Shown: piece by piece, positions 41,419-49,277 of the stretch
How the letters are laid out: every line of letters starts with the position of its first letter
Position numbering within the stretch: position 1 is the stretch's first letter
Assembly (NCBI RefSeq): GCF_003058225.1
Contig: NZ_QBUG01000008.1
Coordinates: forward strand, 248,001 to 312,000
Origin: Promicromonospora sp. AC04
Lineage (GTDB): Bacteria; Actinomycetota; Actinomycetes; Actinomycetales; Cellulomonadaceae
Length of the DNA stretch: 64,000 bases
Direction of reading: 5' to 3'
The notes under the pieces: generated by a model
Told to the model about the DNA's origin: nothing
Database searches by the model: none
Seen by the model: the letters and a program-made list of their open reading frames with translations, nothing else
Program-made: the position numbers and the translations under genes

Positions 41419-42711
41419 ATGCACCACACCGTGCAGCACGCCCGACCGCACACACGGCGCAAGCCCGCCACCACCCTCGCCGCGGTCGCCGCGCTCGCCC
41501 TGGTCGGCGTGCTCGGCGCCTGCTCGTCCGGCGGCTCCGCCGCCGCAGGCGGCGAGGCGGGCGGCGACGACACCACGTACACCTGGTGGGACCCGTACCC
41601 CCAGCACGACGACGCGTCGGACTGGGCGGGCCGCGTCCAGGCCTGCGGCGAGGAGGCCGGCGTCACCATCGAGCGCACCGCCTACGACACGACGGCGCTC
41701 ACCAACCAGGCGCTGCTCGCCGCGCAGGAGAGCACGTCCCCCGACGTCATCCTGCTCGACAACCCGGCGGTCTCCACGCTCGCGGACACCGGCATGCTCA
41801 CCACCGTCGACGAGCTCGGCCTGGACATCTCCGGCGTCGACGAGAACCTGCTCGCGGCAGGCGTCGTCGGCGGTGAGACGTACGGGATCCCGATCGGCGC
41901 CAACACGCTGTCGCTCTACTACAACGCGGACGTCCTGAAGGACGCGGACGTCGACCCGGCGTCGATCACCGACTGGGACTCGCTGACGGCGGCCCTCAAG
42001 GCGGTCACCGACGGCGGGCACAAGGGCATCACCTTCGCCGGCATCGGCACCGAGGAGGGCTCGTTCCAGTTCCTGCCGTGGTTCTGGGGCGCGGGCGCGG
42101 ACCTGCGCGACCTGGACTCGCCTGAGGCGGTCGCGGCGCTCGAGCTGTGGAAGGGCTGGCTCGACGACGGCTACGCCCCCAACTCGGTGATCAACAACTC
42201 CCAGAACACGACGTGGGAGGAGTTCCTCACCGGGGACTTCGGCTTCGCCGTGAACGGCACCTGGCAGGTCGACAGCGCCGCCGGGGCCGACTTCGAGGCC
42301 GGCACCATCCAGCTCCCGGGGCGCGACGGCGGCGTCGCGCCGGCACCGACGGGCGGCGAGTTCATCCTGGCGCCCGTCCAGGAGGACACCGCGCGCTACG
42401 ACGTCACCCGGCAGATCGTCGAGTGCATGACGACGCCGGAGGGCTTCGTCGAGACGGCGAACACGTTCGCGTACTACATCCCGCCGACGGCGGACGGGCA
42501 GGCCGCGCTGCTGGAGGAGAAGCCGGACCTCGAGCCGTGGGTCGAGGCCGTGCGCAACGCGAAGGGCCGCACGAGCGACGACCTCGGCGCCGACTACCCG
42601 GTGATCTCCGAGGCGCTGTGGACCGCCGTGCAGAACGCGCTGTCCGGCGCGGCCACGCCGCAGGAGGCGCTCAAGACGGCCCAGGCCGACGCCGAGGCCG
42701 GGCTCAGCTGA
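41419..42711 (+). CDS. ABC sugar transporter substrate-binding lipoprotein
   Basis: A 430-residue family 1 extracellular solute-binding protein. Lipobox VGVLGAC with Cys at residue 35; GGSAAAGGEAGGDD linker follows. The core TYTWWDPYPQHDDA, then YGIPIGANTLSLYYNADVLKDA and GDFGFAVNGTWQV are typical of oligosaccharide-binding proteins. AAGGAGG precedes the ATG. Followed by a strong hairpin and then the two permeases, so the lipoprotein may be made in excess. Confidence 0.9.
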   Translation: MHHTVQHARPHTRRKPATTLAAVAALALVGVLGACSSGGSAAAGGEAGGDDTTYTWWDPYPQHDDASDWAGRVQACGEEAGVTIERTAYDTTALTNQALLAAQESTSPDVILLDNPAVSTLADTGMLTTVDELGLDISGVDENLLAAGVVGGETYGIPIGANTLSLYYNADVLKDADVDPASITDWDSLTAALKAVTDGGHKGITFAGIGTEEGSFQFLPWFWGAGADLRDLDSPEAVAALELWKGWLDDGYAPNSVINNSQNTTWEEFLTGDFGFAVNGTWQVDSAAGADFEAGTIQLPGRDGGVAPAPTGGEFILAPVQEDTARYDVTRQIVECMTTPEGFVETANTFAYYIPPTADGQAALLEEKPDLEPWVEAVRNAKGRTSDDLGADYPVISEALWTAVQNALSGAATPQEALKTAQADAEAGLS

Positions 42712-42725
42712 CCACCCAGCTGCCT

Positions 42726-42782
42726 TGAGTGCTGGATCTTCGCCCTGAAACTGCCCGTCGAAGGGCGAAGATCCAGCACTCA
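42726..42782. terminator. Perfect 21-bp-arm hairpin between binding protein and permeases
   Basis: Arms 42726-42746 (TGAGTGCTGGATCTTCGCCC plus T) and 42762-42782 are exact complements around a 15-base loop. Placed after the binding-protein gene within the operon, it is best read as an attenuator or mRNA-stabilising stem giving more binding protein than permease. Confidence 0.75.
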
Positions 42783-42838
42783 GCCCAGGCGGGGTGGACA
42801 GCACCAATCGACCGCTAGACCGACTAAGGAATTTCGTG

Positions 42839-43810
42839 ATGATCACCACCGAGGCCACGGCGGGCGCGCCACCGGGCGTGGGGCCCGGGGCGGGCCGGCT
42901 GCCGGCGGCACCGCGGCGGCGCCGCGGCCCGGCGGCCTCCCAGTGGGCCGCCGCCGGCTTTGCCGCGCCGCTGCTCGTGTACCTGATCCTCTTCTACGCC
43001 TACCCCCTGTGGCGCAACATCGACCTCAGCGTCCACGACTACACGATCCGGGCGTTCGTCCAGGGGAACGCCGAGTTCGTCGGGTTCGAGAAGTACGCCG
43101 AGGTGTTCACCTCGGCCGCGTTCCCGGCGGCGCTGTGGAACACCGCGGTCTTCACCGTCGTCTCGATAGTGTTCCAGTACGCCATCGGCCTGGCGCTGGC
43201 GGTCTTCTTCCGGTCCGGGTTCCGGCTGTCCGGCGCCCTCCGCGCGATGTTCCTCGTGCCGTGGCTGCTGCCGCTGATCGTGTCGGCCTCCACGTGGGCG
43301 TGGATGCTGAACAGCGACAACGGCATCGTGAACTCGGTGCTGGGCGCGTTCGGCGTCGAGCAGATCAACTGGCTGACGTCGCCCGACACCGCGCTGCTGT
43401 CGGTGACCATCGCCAACATCTGGCTCGGCATCCCGTTCAACCTGGTGATCCTCTACTCGGGGCTGCAGAACATCCCCGGGGAGGTCTACGAGGCCGCGTC
43501 GCTCGACGGCGCGGGCGCCTGGCGGCAGTTCTGGAGCATCACGTTCCCGCTGCTGCGCCCGGTGTCGGCGATCACGCTCCTGCTCGGGCTGATCTACACG
43601 CTCAAGGTCGTGGACGTCATCTGGATCATGACGACGGGCGGGCCGGGAAACGCGTCGACGACGCTCGCGATCTGGTCCTACCGGGAGGCCTTCGGGACCG
43701 GCCAGCCGGACTTCTCGCCCGCCGCGGCGGTCGGCAACGTGCTGATCGTCATCGCGCTCGTCTTCGGGTTCCTGCACCTTCAGCTCCAGCGCCGTCAGGA
43801 GGAGTCATGA
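42839..43810 (+). CDS. ABC sugar transporter permease (MalF-like)
   Basis: A 323-residue CUT1-family permease with six helices and the EAA loop YEAASLDGAGAWRQFWSITFPLL. ATG 42839 lies 8 bases after AAGGA; an adjacent GTG at 42836 is also possible. The N-terminus has a Pro/Arg/Gly-rich 30-residue cytosolic segment. Partner of the next permease; no ATPase is encoded here, so a shared MsiK-type ATPase elsewhere is expected, as in other actinobacteria. Confidence 0.9.
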   Translation: MITTEATAGAPPGVGPGAGRLPAAPRRRRGPAASQWAAAGFAAPLLVYLILFYAYPLWRNIDLSVHDYTIRAFVQGNAEFVGFEKYAEVFTSAAFPAALWNTAVFTVVSIVFQYAIGLALAVFFRSGFRLSGALRAMFLVPWLLPLIVSASTWAWMLNSDNGIVNSVLGAFGVEQINWLTSPDTALLSVTIANIWLGIPFNLVILYSGLQNIPGEVYEAASLDGAGAWRQFWSITFPLLRPVSAITLLLGLIYTLKVVDVIWIMTTGGPGNASTTLAIWSYREAFGTGQPDFSPAAAVGNVLIVIALVFGFLHLQLQRRQEES

Positions 43811-44640
43811 CCAGCAGCCGCCGGCCGATGAGAAAGCCCTGGTGGAAGACCGCTCTCGGCGTCGGCTTCACCGCGTTCATGCTGTTCCCGGTCTACTGGA
43901 TGGTGAACGTCTCGCTCACGCAGACCAGCGACCTGCGCGCCGACCCGCCGCACTGGTTCCCCTGGAACCCGACGTTCGAGGGATACACGGCGGTGTTCGG
44001 CGATCAGCTCCCGGCCCTCGGGACGAGCCTGCTGGTGGGGCTCGGCTGCGTTGCGCTGACGATCGTGATCGCCGCGCCGGCCGGGTACGCGCTCGCGCTG
44101 CTGAACCTCCGCGGCGGGCGCACCCTGAACTTCCTGCTGCTGGTGGCGCAGATGATCCCCGCCGTCGTCATGGCGATGGGCTTCTACGCGGTCTACAACA
44201 GCCTCGGCCTGCTCAACACCGTCGGCGGACTGATCGTGGCCGACTCGACGGTCGCCGTGCCGTTCGGCGTCCTGCTGTACAGCGCGTTCATGGCAGGCAT
44301 CCCGCGCGAGCTGCTGCAGGCGGCCCGGGTCGACGGCGCGGGGGCGTGGCGCACGTTCCGCTCGATAGTGCTGCCGGTGAGCCGCAACTCGACGCTCACG
44401 GTCGCGCTGTTCGCGTTCCTGTGGGCGTGGTCGGACTTCATCTTCGCCTCCACGCTCAACCGCAACGGCGAGCTCATCCCGATCACGCTCGGCATCTACA
44501 ACTACATCGGCAACAACACGACGCAGTGGAACGCCATCATGGCCACCGCCGTCGTGGCGTCCGTGCCGGCGGCGATCCTGCTGGTCGTGGCGCAGCGCTA
44601 CGTGGCGGCGGGCGTCACGGCCGGCGCTGTCAAGGACTGA
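43807..44640 (+). CDS. ABC sugar transporter permease (MalG-like)
   Basis: A 277-residue CUT1-family permease, ATG in ATGA overlap with the previous gene. EAA loop LLQAARVDGAGAWRTFRSIVLP. Six helices of normal spacing. Completes the membrane channel for an oligosaccharide. Confidence 0.9.
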   Translation: MTSSRRPMRKPWWKTALGVGFTAFMLFPVYWMVNVSLTQTSDLRADPPHWFPWNPTFEGYTAVFGDQLPALGTSLLVGLGCVALTIVIAAPAGYALALLNLRGGRTLNFLLLVAQMIPAVVMAMGFYAVYNSLGLLNTVGGLIVADSTVAVPFGVLLYSAFMAGIPRELLQAARVDGAGAWRTFRSIVLPVSRNSTLTVALFAFLWAWSDFIFASTLNRNGELIPITLGIYNYIGNNTTQWNAIMATAVVASVPAAILLVVAQRYVAAGVTAGAVKD

Positions 44641-44652
44641 CGAAGGAGCTTT

Positions 44653-46791
44653 GTGACACACCAACCCTCGACGCCCACCACCGCGTCCCCGCACCGGGAG
44701 GCGCGGGCGCGTCCCGTCGCCCCGGCCGGCCCGCGCCGCGGGCTCGGCGTCGGCGAGCTGCGGCTCGACGGCGGCGTCTGGGGCGCGCTCCAGGAGACGA
44801 ACGCCCGCGCCACGCTGCGGCACTGCCTCGACTGGATGGAGCAGCTCGGCTGGCTGGGCAACTTCGACCGGGTCGCCGAGGGCACCACGGGCGGGGACCG
44901 GCCGGGCTGGCAGTTCTCCGACTCCGAGGTCTACAAGCTGCTGGAGGCGCTGGCCTGGGAGTACGGCCGCACCGGCGACCCCGCGACCGACGCGTTGCTC
45001 GGCAAGGTGGTCGACCGGGTCTCCGCCGCGCAGGACGACGACGGCTACCTGAACACGTGCTTCGGGCACGCCGGGCAGCCGGGCCGGTACACCGACCTCT
45101 CGTCCGGCCACGAGCTGTACGTCACCGGCCACCTGCTGCAGGCCGCGGTGGCGCGCGTACGGACGGTCGGGGACGGCGCCCTGGTCGAGGTCGCCCGCCG
45201 CGCCGCCGACCACGTGTGCCGCGAGTTCGGCGCCGACGGCCGGGGCAGCGACGGGCAGGTGGGCATCTGCGGGCACCCCGAGATCGAGGTCGGCCTCGCC
45301 GAGCTCGGCCGCGCGCTCGACGAGCCGCGGTACACCGAGCAGGCGCGGCTCTTCATCGAGCGGCGCGGCCGCGGCACCCTGGCGCCGCCGGCGCTGCTCA
45401 GCCCCGCGTACTTCCAGGACGACGTGCCGGTGCGCGACGCCGACGTATGGCGCGGGCACGCGGTCCGCGCGCTGTACCTCGCGGCCGGGGCGGTCGACGT
45501 CGCGGTGGACACGCACGACGACGGCCTCCGCGCCGCCGTCGAGCGGCAGTGGACGCGCTCCGTGGAGCGGCGTACCTACCTCACCGGCGGCATGGGCTCG
45601 CGGCACCAGGACGAGGGCTTCGGGGACGACTGGGAGCTGCCGCCCGACCGTGCCTACTGCGAGACGTGCGCCGGCGTGGCCTCCGTCATGGTCTCGTGGC
45701 GCCTGCTGCTCGCCACGGGCGAGGTGCGCTACGCCGACCTCATCGAGCGCACCCTGTACAACGTGGTGGCCACCTCGCCGCGTGCGGACGGGCGCGCGTT
45801 CTTCTACGCCAACCCGCTGCAGCAGCGCGAGCCCGGCGCGGACGTGCGGCCCGACGCCGTCAACCCCCGCGCCGAGGGCGGCGTGCGGGCGCCGTGGTTC
45901 GACGTGTCGTGCTGCCCCACCAACGTCGCGCGCACGCTCGCCTCGTGGCAGGCGTACGCGGCGCTGGTCGAGGAGGCGCCCGACGGCGGAACCGTCGTGA
46001 CCCTTGCCCAGTACGCCGCGGGAGACCTCCGGATCGTGCTCGACGACGGCCTCGACGACGGCCTCGATGACGGCAGAGTGCTCGCGTTGCGGATCACCAC
46101 CGACTATCCGCACGACGGCCGGGTCCGGGTCGAGGTCACCGAGGTCCCGGCGTGGCCCGTGACCCTGCGCCTACGCGTCCCGCACTGGGCCGACGGCGCC
46201 ACGCTCACCGGCCCGGACGGCTCCACCCGCGCCGTCGGGCCGGGCTGGGCCGAGTCAGTGCCGCAGTCCGACCAGCCGACTGACTCGCCGGGCCAGGTAC
46301 GGCGAGTCAGTCGGCCGGTACGCGGTCCCCTCGGTTCGGGTTCGGGTCCGGAGCAGGCACTGGCGGCGGGTGACGTGGTGACGCTCGACCTGCCCGTCGG
46401 CCCGCGCCTGACCTGGCCCGACCCGCGGGTCGACGCCGTGCGCGGCACCGTCGCGGTCGAGCGCGGCCCGCTCGTGCTGGCGCTGGAGTCGGTGGACCTG
46501 CCCGACGGGGTCGTGCTCGACCAGGTGCGGCTCGACCCCGGTGTCGAGCCGCGGGCGCACGGCGACGGCGCCGTCGTTCGTGCGCTCGCCGTCCCGTTGC
46601 CCGATGGCGGGGCGGGAACGCCGCCGTTCGCCGTCGCGCGACCGGGCGGTCCGGGCGACGCAGGACCCGCCGACGTCGGCGGCCCGGCCGGGCTGGACCT
46701 GCCGCTCGTGCCCTATCACCGCTGGGCGGAGCGCGGCCCGTCGACCATGCGCGTGTTCATCCCCACGACCTCCCGCGAGGAGTCCCGATGA
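44653..46791 (+). CDS. GH127 beta-L-arabinofuranosidase
   Basis: A 712-residue cytosolic GH127 enzyme. The Zn/thiolate site is complete by comparison with HypBA1: E321 (DEGFG, acid/base), E337 and C339 (YCETCAG), C420/C421 (VSCCPTN, the first being the nucleophile). GTG 44653 follows GAAGGAGC. It should release beta-L-arabinofuranose from imported arabino-oligosaccharides, such as those of plant extensins. A palindromic repeat of family C is embedded in frame at residues 541-554, adding a Ser/Pro/Arg loop to the C-terminal beta domain. It overlaps the GH31 gene (ATGA). Confidence 0.9.
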   Translation: MTHQPSTPTTASPHREARARPVAPAGPRRGLGVGELRLDGGVWGALQETNARATLRHCLDWMEQLGWLGNFDRVAEGTTGGDRPGWQFSDSEVYKLLEALAWEYGRTGDPATDALLGKVVDRVSAAQDDDGYLNTCFGHAGQPGRYTDLSSGHELYVTGHLLQAAVARVRTVGDGALVEVARRAADHVCREFGADGRGSDGQVGICGHPEIEVGLAELGRALDEPRYTEQARLFIERRGRGTLAPPALLSPAYFQDDVPVRDADVWRGHAVRALYLAAGAVDVAVDTHDDGLRAAVERQWTRSVERRTYLTGGMGSRHQDEGFGDDWELPPDRAYCETCAGVASVMVSWRLLLATGEVRYADLIERTLYNVVATSPRADGRAFFYANPLQQREPGADVRPDAVNPRAEGGVRAPWFDVSCCPTNVARTLASWQAYAALVEEAPDGGTVVTLAQYAAGDLRIVLDDGLDDGLDDGRVLALRITTDYPHDGRVRVEVTEVPAWPVTLRLRVPHWADGATLTGPDGSTRAVGPGWAESVPQSDQPTDSPGQVRRVSRPVRGPLGSGSGPEQALAAGDVVTLDLPVGPRLTWPDPRVDAVRGTVAVERGPLVLALESVDLPDGVVLDQVRLDPGVEPRAHGDGAVVRALAVPLPDGGAGTPPFAVARPGGPGDAGPADVGGPAGLDLPLVPYHRWAERGPSTMRVFIPTTSREESR
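46275..46315. repeat. Family C palindrome inside the GH127 coding sequence
   Basis: GCCGACTGACTCGCCG (46275-46290) pairs exactly with CGGCGAGTCAGTCGGC (46300-46315) around GGCCAGGTA. Core and loop match the intergenic elements at 37175 and 38256 (GACTCGGCGTACCAGGTACG). The insert keeps the frame. Confidence 0.75.
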
Positions 46792-49043
46792 CTGGCCACG
46801 CAGATCAGAACCCGACAGACCTGGCCCAGGCCGGTTCGAACCAGGCCGGCTCGAACCAGGCCGGCTCGAACCAGGTCGGCCTGCCAGTCCGCGCCGACGG
46901 CGCCCGCCTGACCTGGCGGGGCGGCGGCGAGACGGTTGTCGTCGAGCCGTGGGGCCGCGACAGCGTCCGGGTGCGCGCGACGATCCTGGGCGACGTCGAG
47001 GACCCGGACTGGGCGCTGCTGCCGTCCGCCACCGGGGCACATGAGGGCGCGCGCGTCGAGGTCCGTGCCGACGGCGCGACCCTCGTCAACGGCGGGATCC
47101 GGGTGGAGCTCACCACCTCGTCCGGGTTGTACGAGTCGGTGGGCTACGAGGTGTCGCACTGCGAGCTGGCCTTCTACGACGCCGACGGTCGACTGCTGCT
47201 GCGCGAGCTCGACCGCGGCGGCTCCCTCCAGCTGCGCGCCCGGAACTTCCGCCCGCGGCTCGGGGACGACGGGCACACGCTCACGGCGTCGTTCGAGTCC
47301 GACCCGGACGAGAAGCTGTACGGGATGGGGCAGTACCAGCAGCACGTGCTGGACCTGAAGGGTTCCACGTTCGAGCTGGCGCACCGCAACTCCCAGGCGA
47401 GCGTCCCGTTCGTGATGTCGAGCGGCGGGTACGGGTTCCTGTGGCACGACCCGGCGATCGGCCGCGCGACGTTCGCGCGCAACCGCACCGAGTGGCACGC
47501 GGAGTCCACGCGGCAGCTCGACTACTGGGTGACGGCCGGGCGCACGCCCGCGCAGATCTCGCGCGCCTACGCCGACGCGACCGGCCACGCCCCGATGATG
47601 CCCGAGCGCGGGCTCGGGTTCTGGCAGTGCAAGCTGCGGTACTGGAACCAGGAGCAGCTCCTGGAGGTGGCGCGCGAGCACCGCCGTCGGGGGCTGCCGC
47701 TCGACGTCATCGTCGCGGACTTCTTCCACTGGCCCAAGATGGGCGACTACCGGTTCGAGGACGAGTTCTGGCCCGACCCTGCGGCGATGGTCGCCGAGCT
47801 GGGCGAGCTCGGCGTCGAGCTCATGGTCTCGGTCTGGCCCCAGGTCTCGCTCGAGTCGGAGAACGACTCGTACCTGCGCCGGAACAACCTGCTGGTGCGC
47901 GCCGACCGCGGGCTCGACGTGCAGATGGCGTTCCAGGGCCCGAGCACCTTCCTCGACGTGACCAACCCCGAGACGCGGCGCTGGCTGTGGGAGACCTGCC
48001 GGCGTAACTACGGCGCGCACGGGATCCGCACGTTCTGGCTGGACGAGGCCGAGCCGGAGTACGGCGTCTACGACTACGACGCGTTCCGGTACCACCTCGG
48101 CCCGGCGCTGCGGGTGGGCAACGTCTACCCGCAGGCGTTCGCGCGTGCCTTCTACGAGGGCCAGCGCGCCGACGGAGAGGACGACGTCGTCAACCTGGTC
48201 CGCTGCGCCTGGGCCGGGAGCCAGCGCTACGGCGCGCTGGTCTGGTCGGGCGACATCTCCTCGACGTTCGAGGACATGGCGCGGCAGGTCACCGCTGGCA
48301 TCCACATGGGCGTCGCGGGGATCCCGTGGTTCACCACCGACATCGGCGGCTTCCACCGGGGCGACAGCACCGACCCGGCGTTCCACGAGCTGCTCGTGCG
48401 GTGGTTCCAGCTCGGCGCGTTCAGCCCGGTCATGCGGCTGCACGGCGACCGGCTGCCGCGCGAGGACGTCGTCGCGGCGGACGGCTCGCCGCGCCTGGCC
48501 TCGGGCGGCCCCAACGAGCTGTGGAGCTTCGGCGAGGCGGTGTACGGAGTCCTGGAGCGCTACGTCCACCTGCGCGAGTCCCTGCGTGACTACGTGCGCG
48601 ACGTCATGCGCGCCGCGCACACCGACGGCCAGCCCGTGATGCGCGGCCTGTTCCACGACTTCCCCGGCGACCCCCGCGCGTGGGAAGTCGACGACCAGTT
48701 CCTGCTCGGCCCCGACATCCTCGTCGCGCCCGTCCTGGCGGCCGGCGTCCGCGAACGCGACGTCTACCTGCCCGCGGGCGCGCGCTGGACCGACGCCGCC
48801 ACGGGCGAGGTGCACGACGGCGGCACCACCATTCGCGCGGCCGCCCCCCTCGACGTCGTGCCCGTGTTCCTGCGCGACGGCGCCCAGCCGCACGTGGTCG
48901 GCCGCACGACGGGGCGGGTCGCGCCGGGTGAACCCACCGCAGGACCAACCACCACAGGGCCGGCTACCAAAGGGCCGGCCACAGCAGGGCTGGCCGCAGC
49001 AGGGCTGGCCACCACAGGGCCGGCCACAGGAGGGCCGGCCTAG
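46788..49043 (+). CDS. GH31 alpha-glycosidase (alpha-xylosidase-like)
   Basis: A 751-residue cytosolic GH31 enzyme. The nucleophile is D419 (FWLDEAEPE) and the acid/base D489 (WSGDISSTF). The N-terminal beta domain and FWQCKLRYWNQEQL barrel entry suit alpha-xylosidase/alpha-glucosidase members. ATG overlaps the GH127 stop. Both ends are repeat-expanded: AGSNQ units (residues 14-30, 15-bp repeats) and a 35-residue Thr/Gly/Pro/Ala tail (48930-49040). Acts with GH127 on imported oligosaccharides; exact substrate unknown. Confidence 0.9.
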   Translation: MTGHADQNPTDLAQAGSNQAGSNQAGSNQVGLPVRADGARLTWRGGGETVVVEPWGRDSVRVRATILGDVEDPDWALLPSATGAHEGARVEVRADGATLVNGGIRVELTTSSGLYESVGYEVSHCELAFYDADGRLLLRELDRGGSLQLRARNFRPRLGDDGHTLTASFESDPDEKLYGMGQYQQHVLDLKGSTFELAHRNSQASVPFVMSSGGYGFLWHDPAIGRATFARNRTEWHAESTRQLDYWVTAGRTPAQISRAYADATGHAPMMPERGLGFWQCKLRYWNQEQLLEVAREHRRRGLPLDVIVADFFHWPKMGDYRFEDEFWPDPAAMVAELGELGVELMVSVWPQVSLESENDSYLRRNNLLVRADRGLDVQMAFQGPSTFLDVTNPETRRWLWETCRRNYGAHGIRTFWLDEAEPEYGVYDYDAFRYHLGPALRVGNVYPQAFARAFYEGQRADGEDDVVNLVRCAWAGSQRYGALVWSGDISSTFEDMARQVTAGIHMGVAGIPWFTTDIGGFHRGDSTDPAFHELLVRWFQLGAFSPVMRLHGDRLPREDVVAADGSPRLASGGPNELWSFGEAVYGVLERYVHLRESLRDYVRDVMRAAHTDGQPVMRGLFHDFPGDPRAWEVDDQFLLGPDILVAPVLAAGVRERDVYLPAGARWTDAATGEVHDGGTTIRAAAPLDVVPVFLRDGAQPHVVGRTTGRVAPGEPTAGPTTTGPATKGPATAGLAAAGLATTGPATGGPA

Positions 49044-49062
49044 ATGCGCCCGGCGAGCCCCG

Positions 49063-49185
49063 GTCGGCAGTTTGCCGCACAGAGTCGGCACTTTGCATCG
49101 AGATCGGCTCAGCACTGGACCGATCTCGATGCGAACTGCCGACCTCGCAGGGGACTGCCGACCTCGCAGGGGACTGCCGACCTCG
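49063..49185. terminator. Long hairpin, family A, after the GH31 gene
   Basis: GCATCGAGATCGG (49095-49107) pairs exactly with 49120-49132. GTCGGCAGTTT (49063) pairs with the first of three ACTGCCGAC copies on the right, two of them in a 19-bp direct repeat. The 35-base left flank matches that of the 7350 element at most positions. Confidence 0.66.
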
Positions 49186-49213
49186 GCGCGAGGGCTGTAC
49201 TGCTGCGCGTCGT

Positions 49214-49225
49214 CGAACCGGTTCG
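49214..49225. promoter_or_regulatory. LacI operator before the large secreted hydrolase
   Basis: CGAACCGGTTCG, identical to the sites at 40123 and 40230, 52 bp before the start at 49278. Places this gene in the regulon of the LacI protein at 40308. Confidence 0.8.
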
Positions 49226-49277
49226 CTCGATCCACGATCCATGTTCCACCCCACGATGAGAAGGAAGGCACTCAACG

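Noticed and set aside
43795-46113. A 772-codon minus-strand frame across permease and GH127 genes
   Set aside because: Antisense shadow crossing a real gene boundary.
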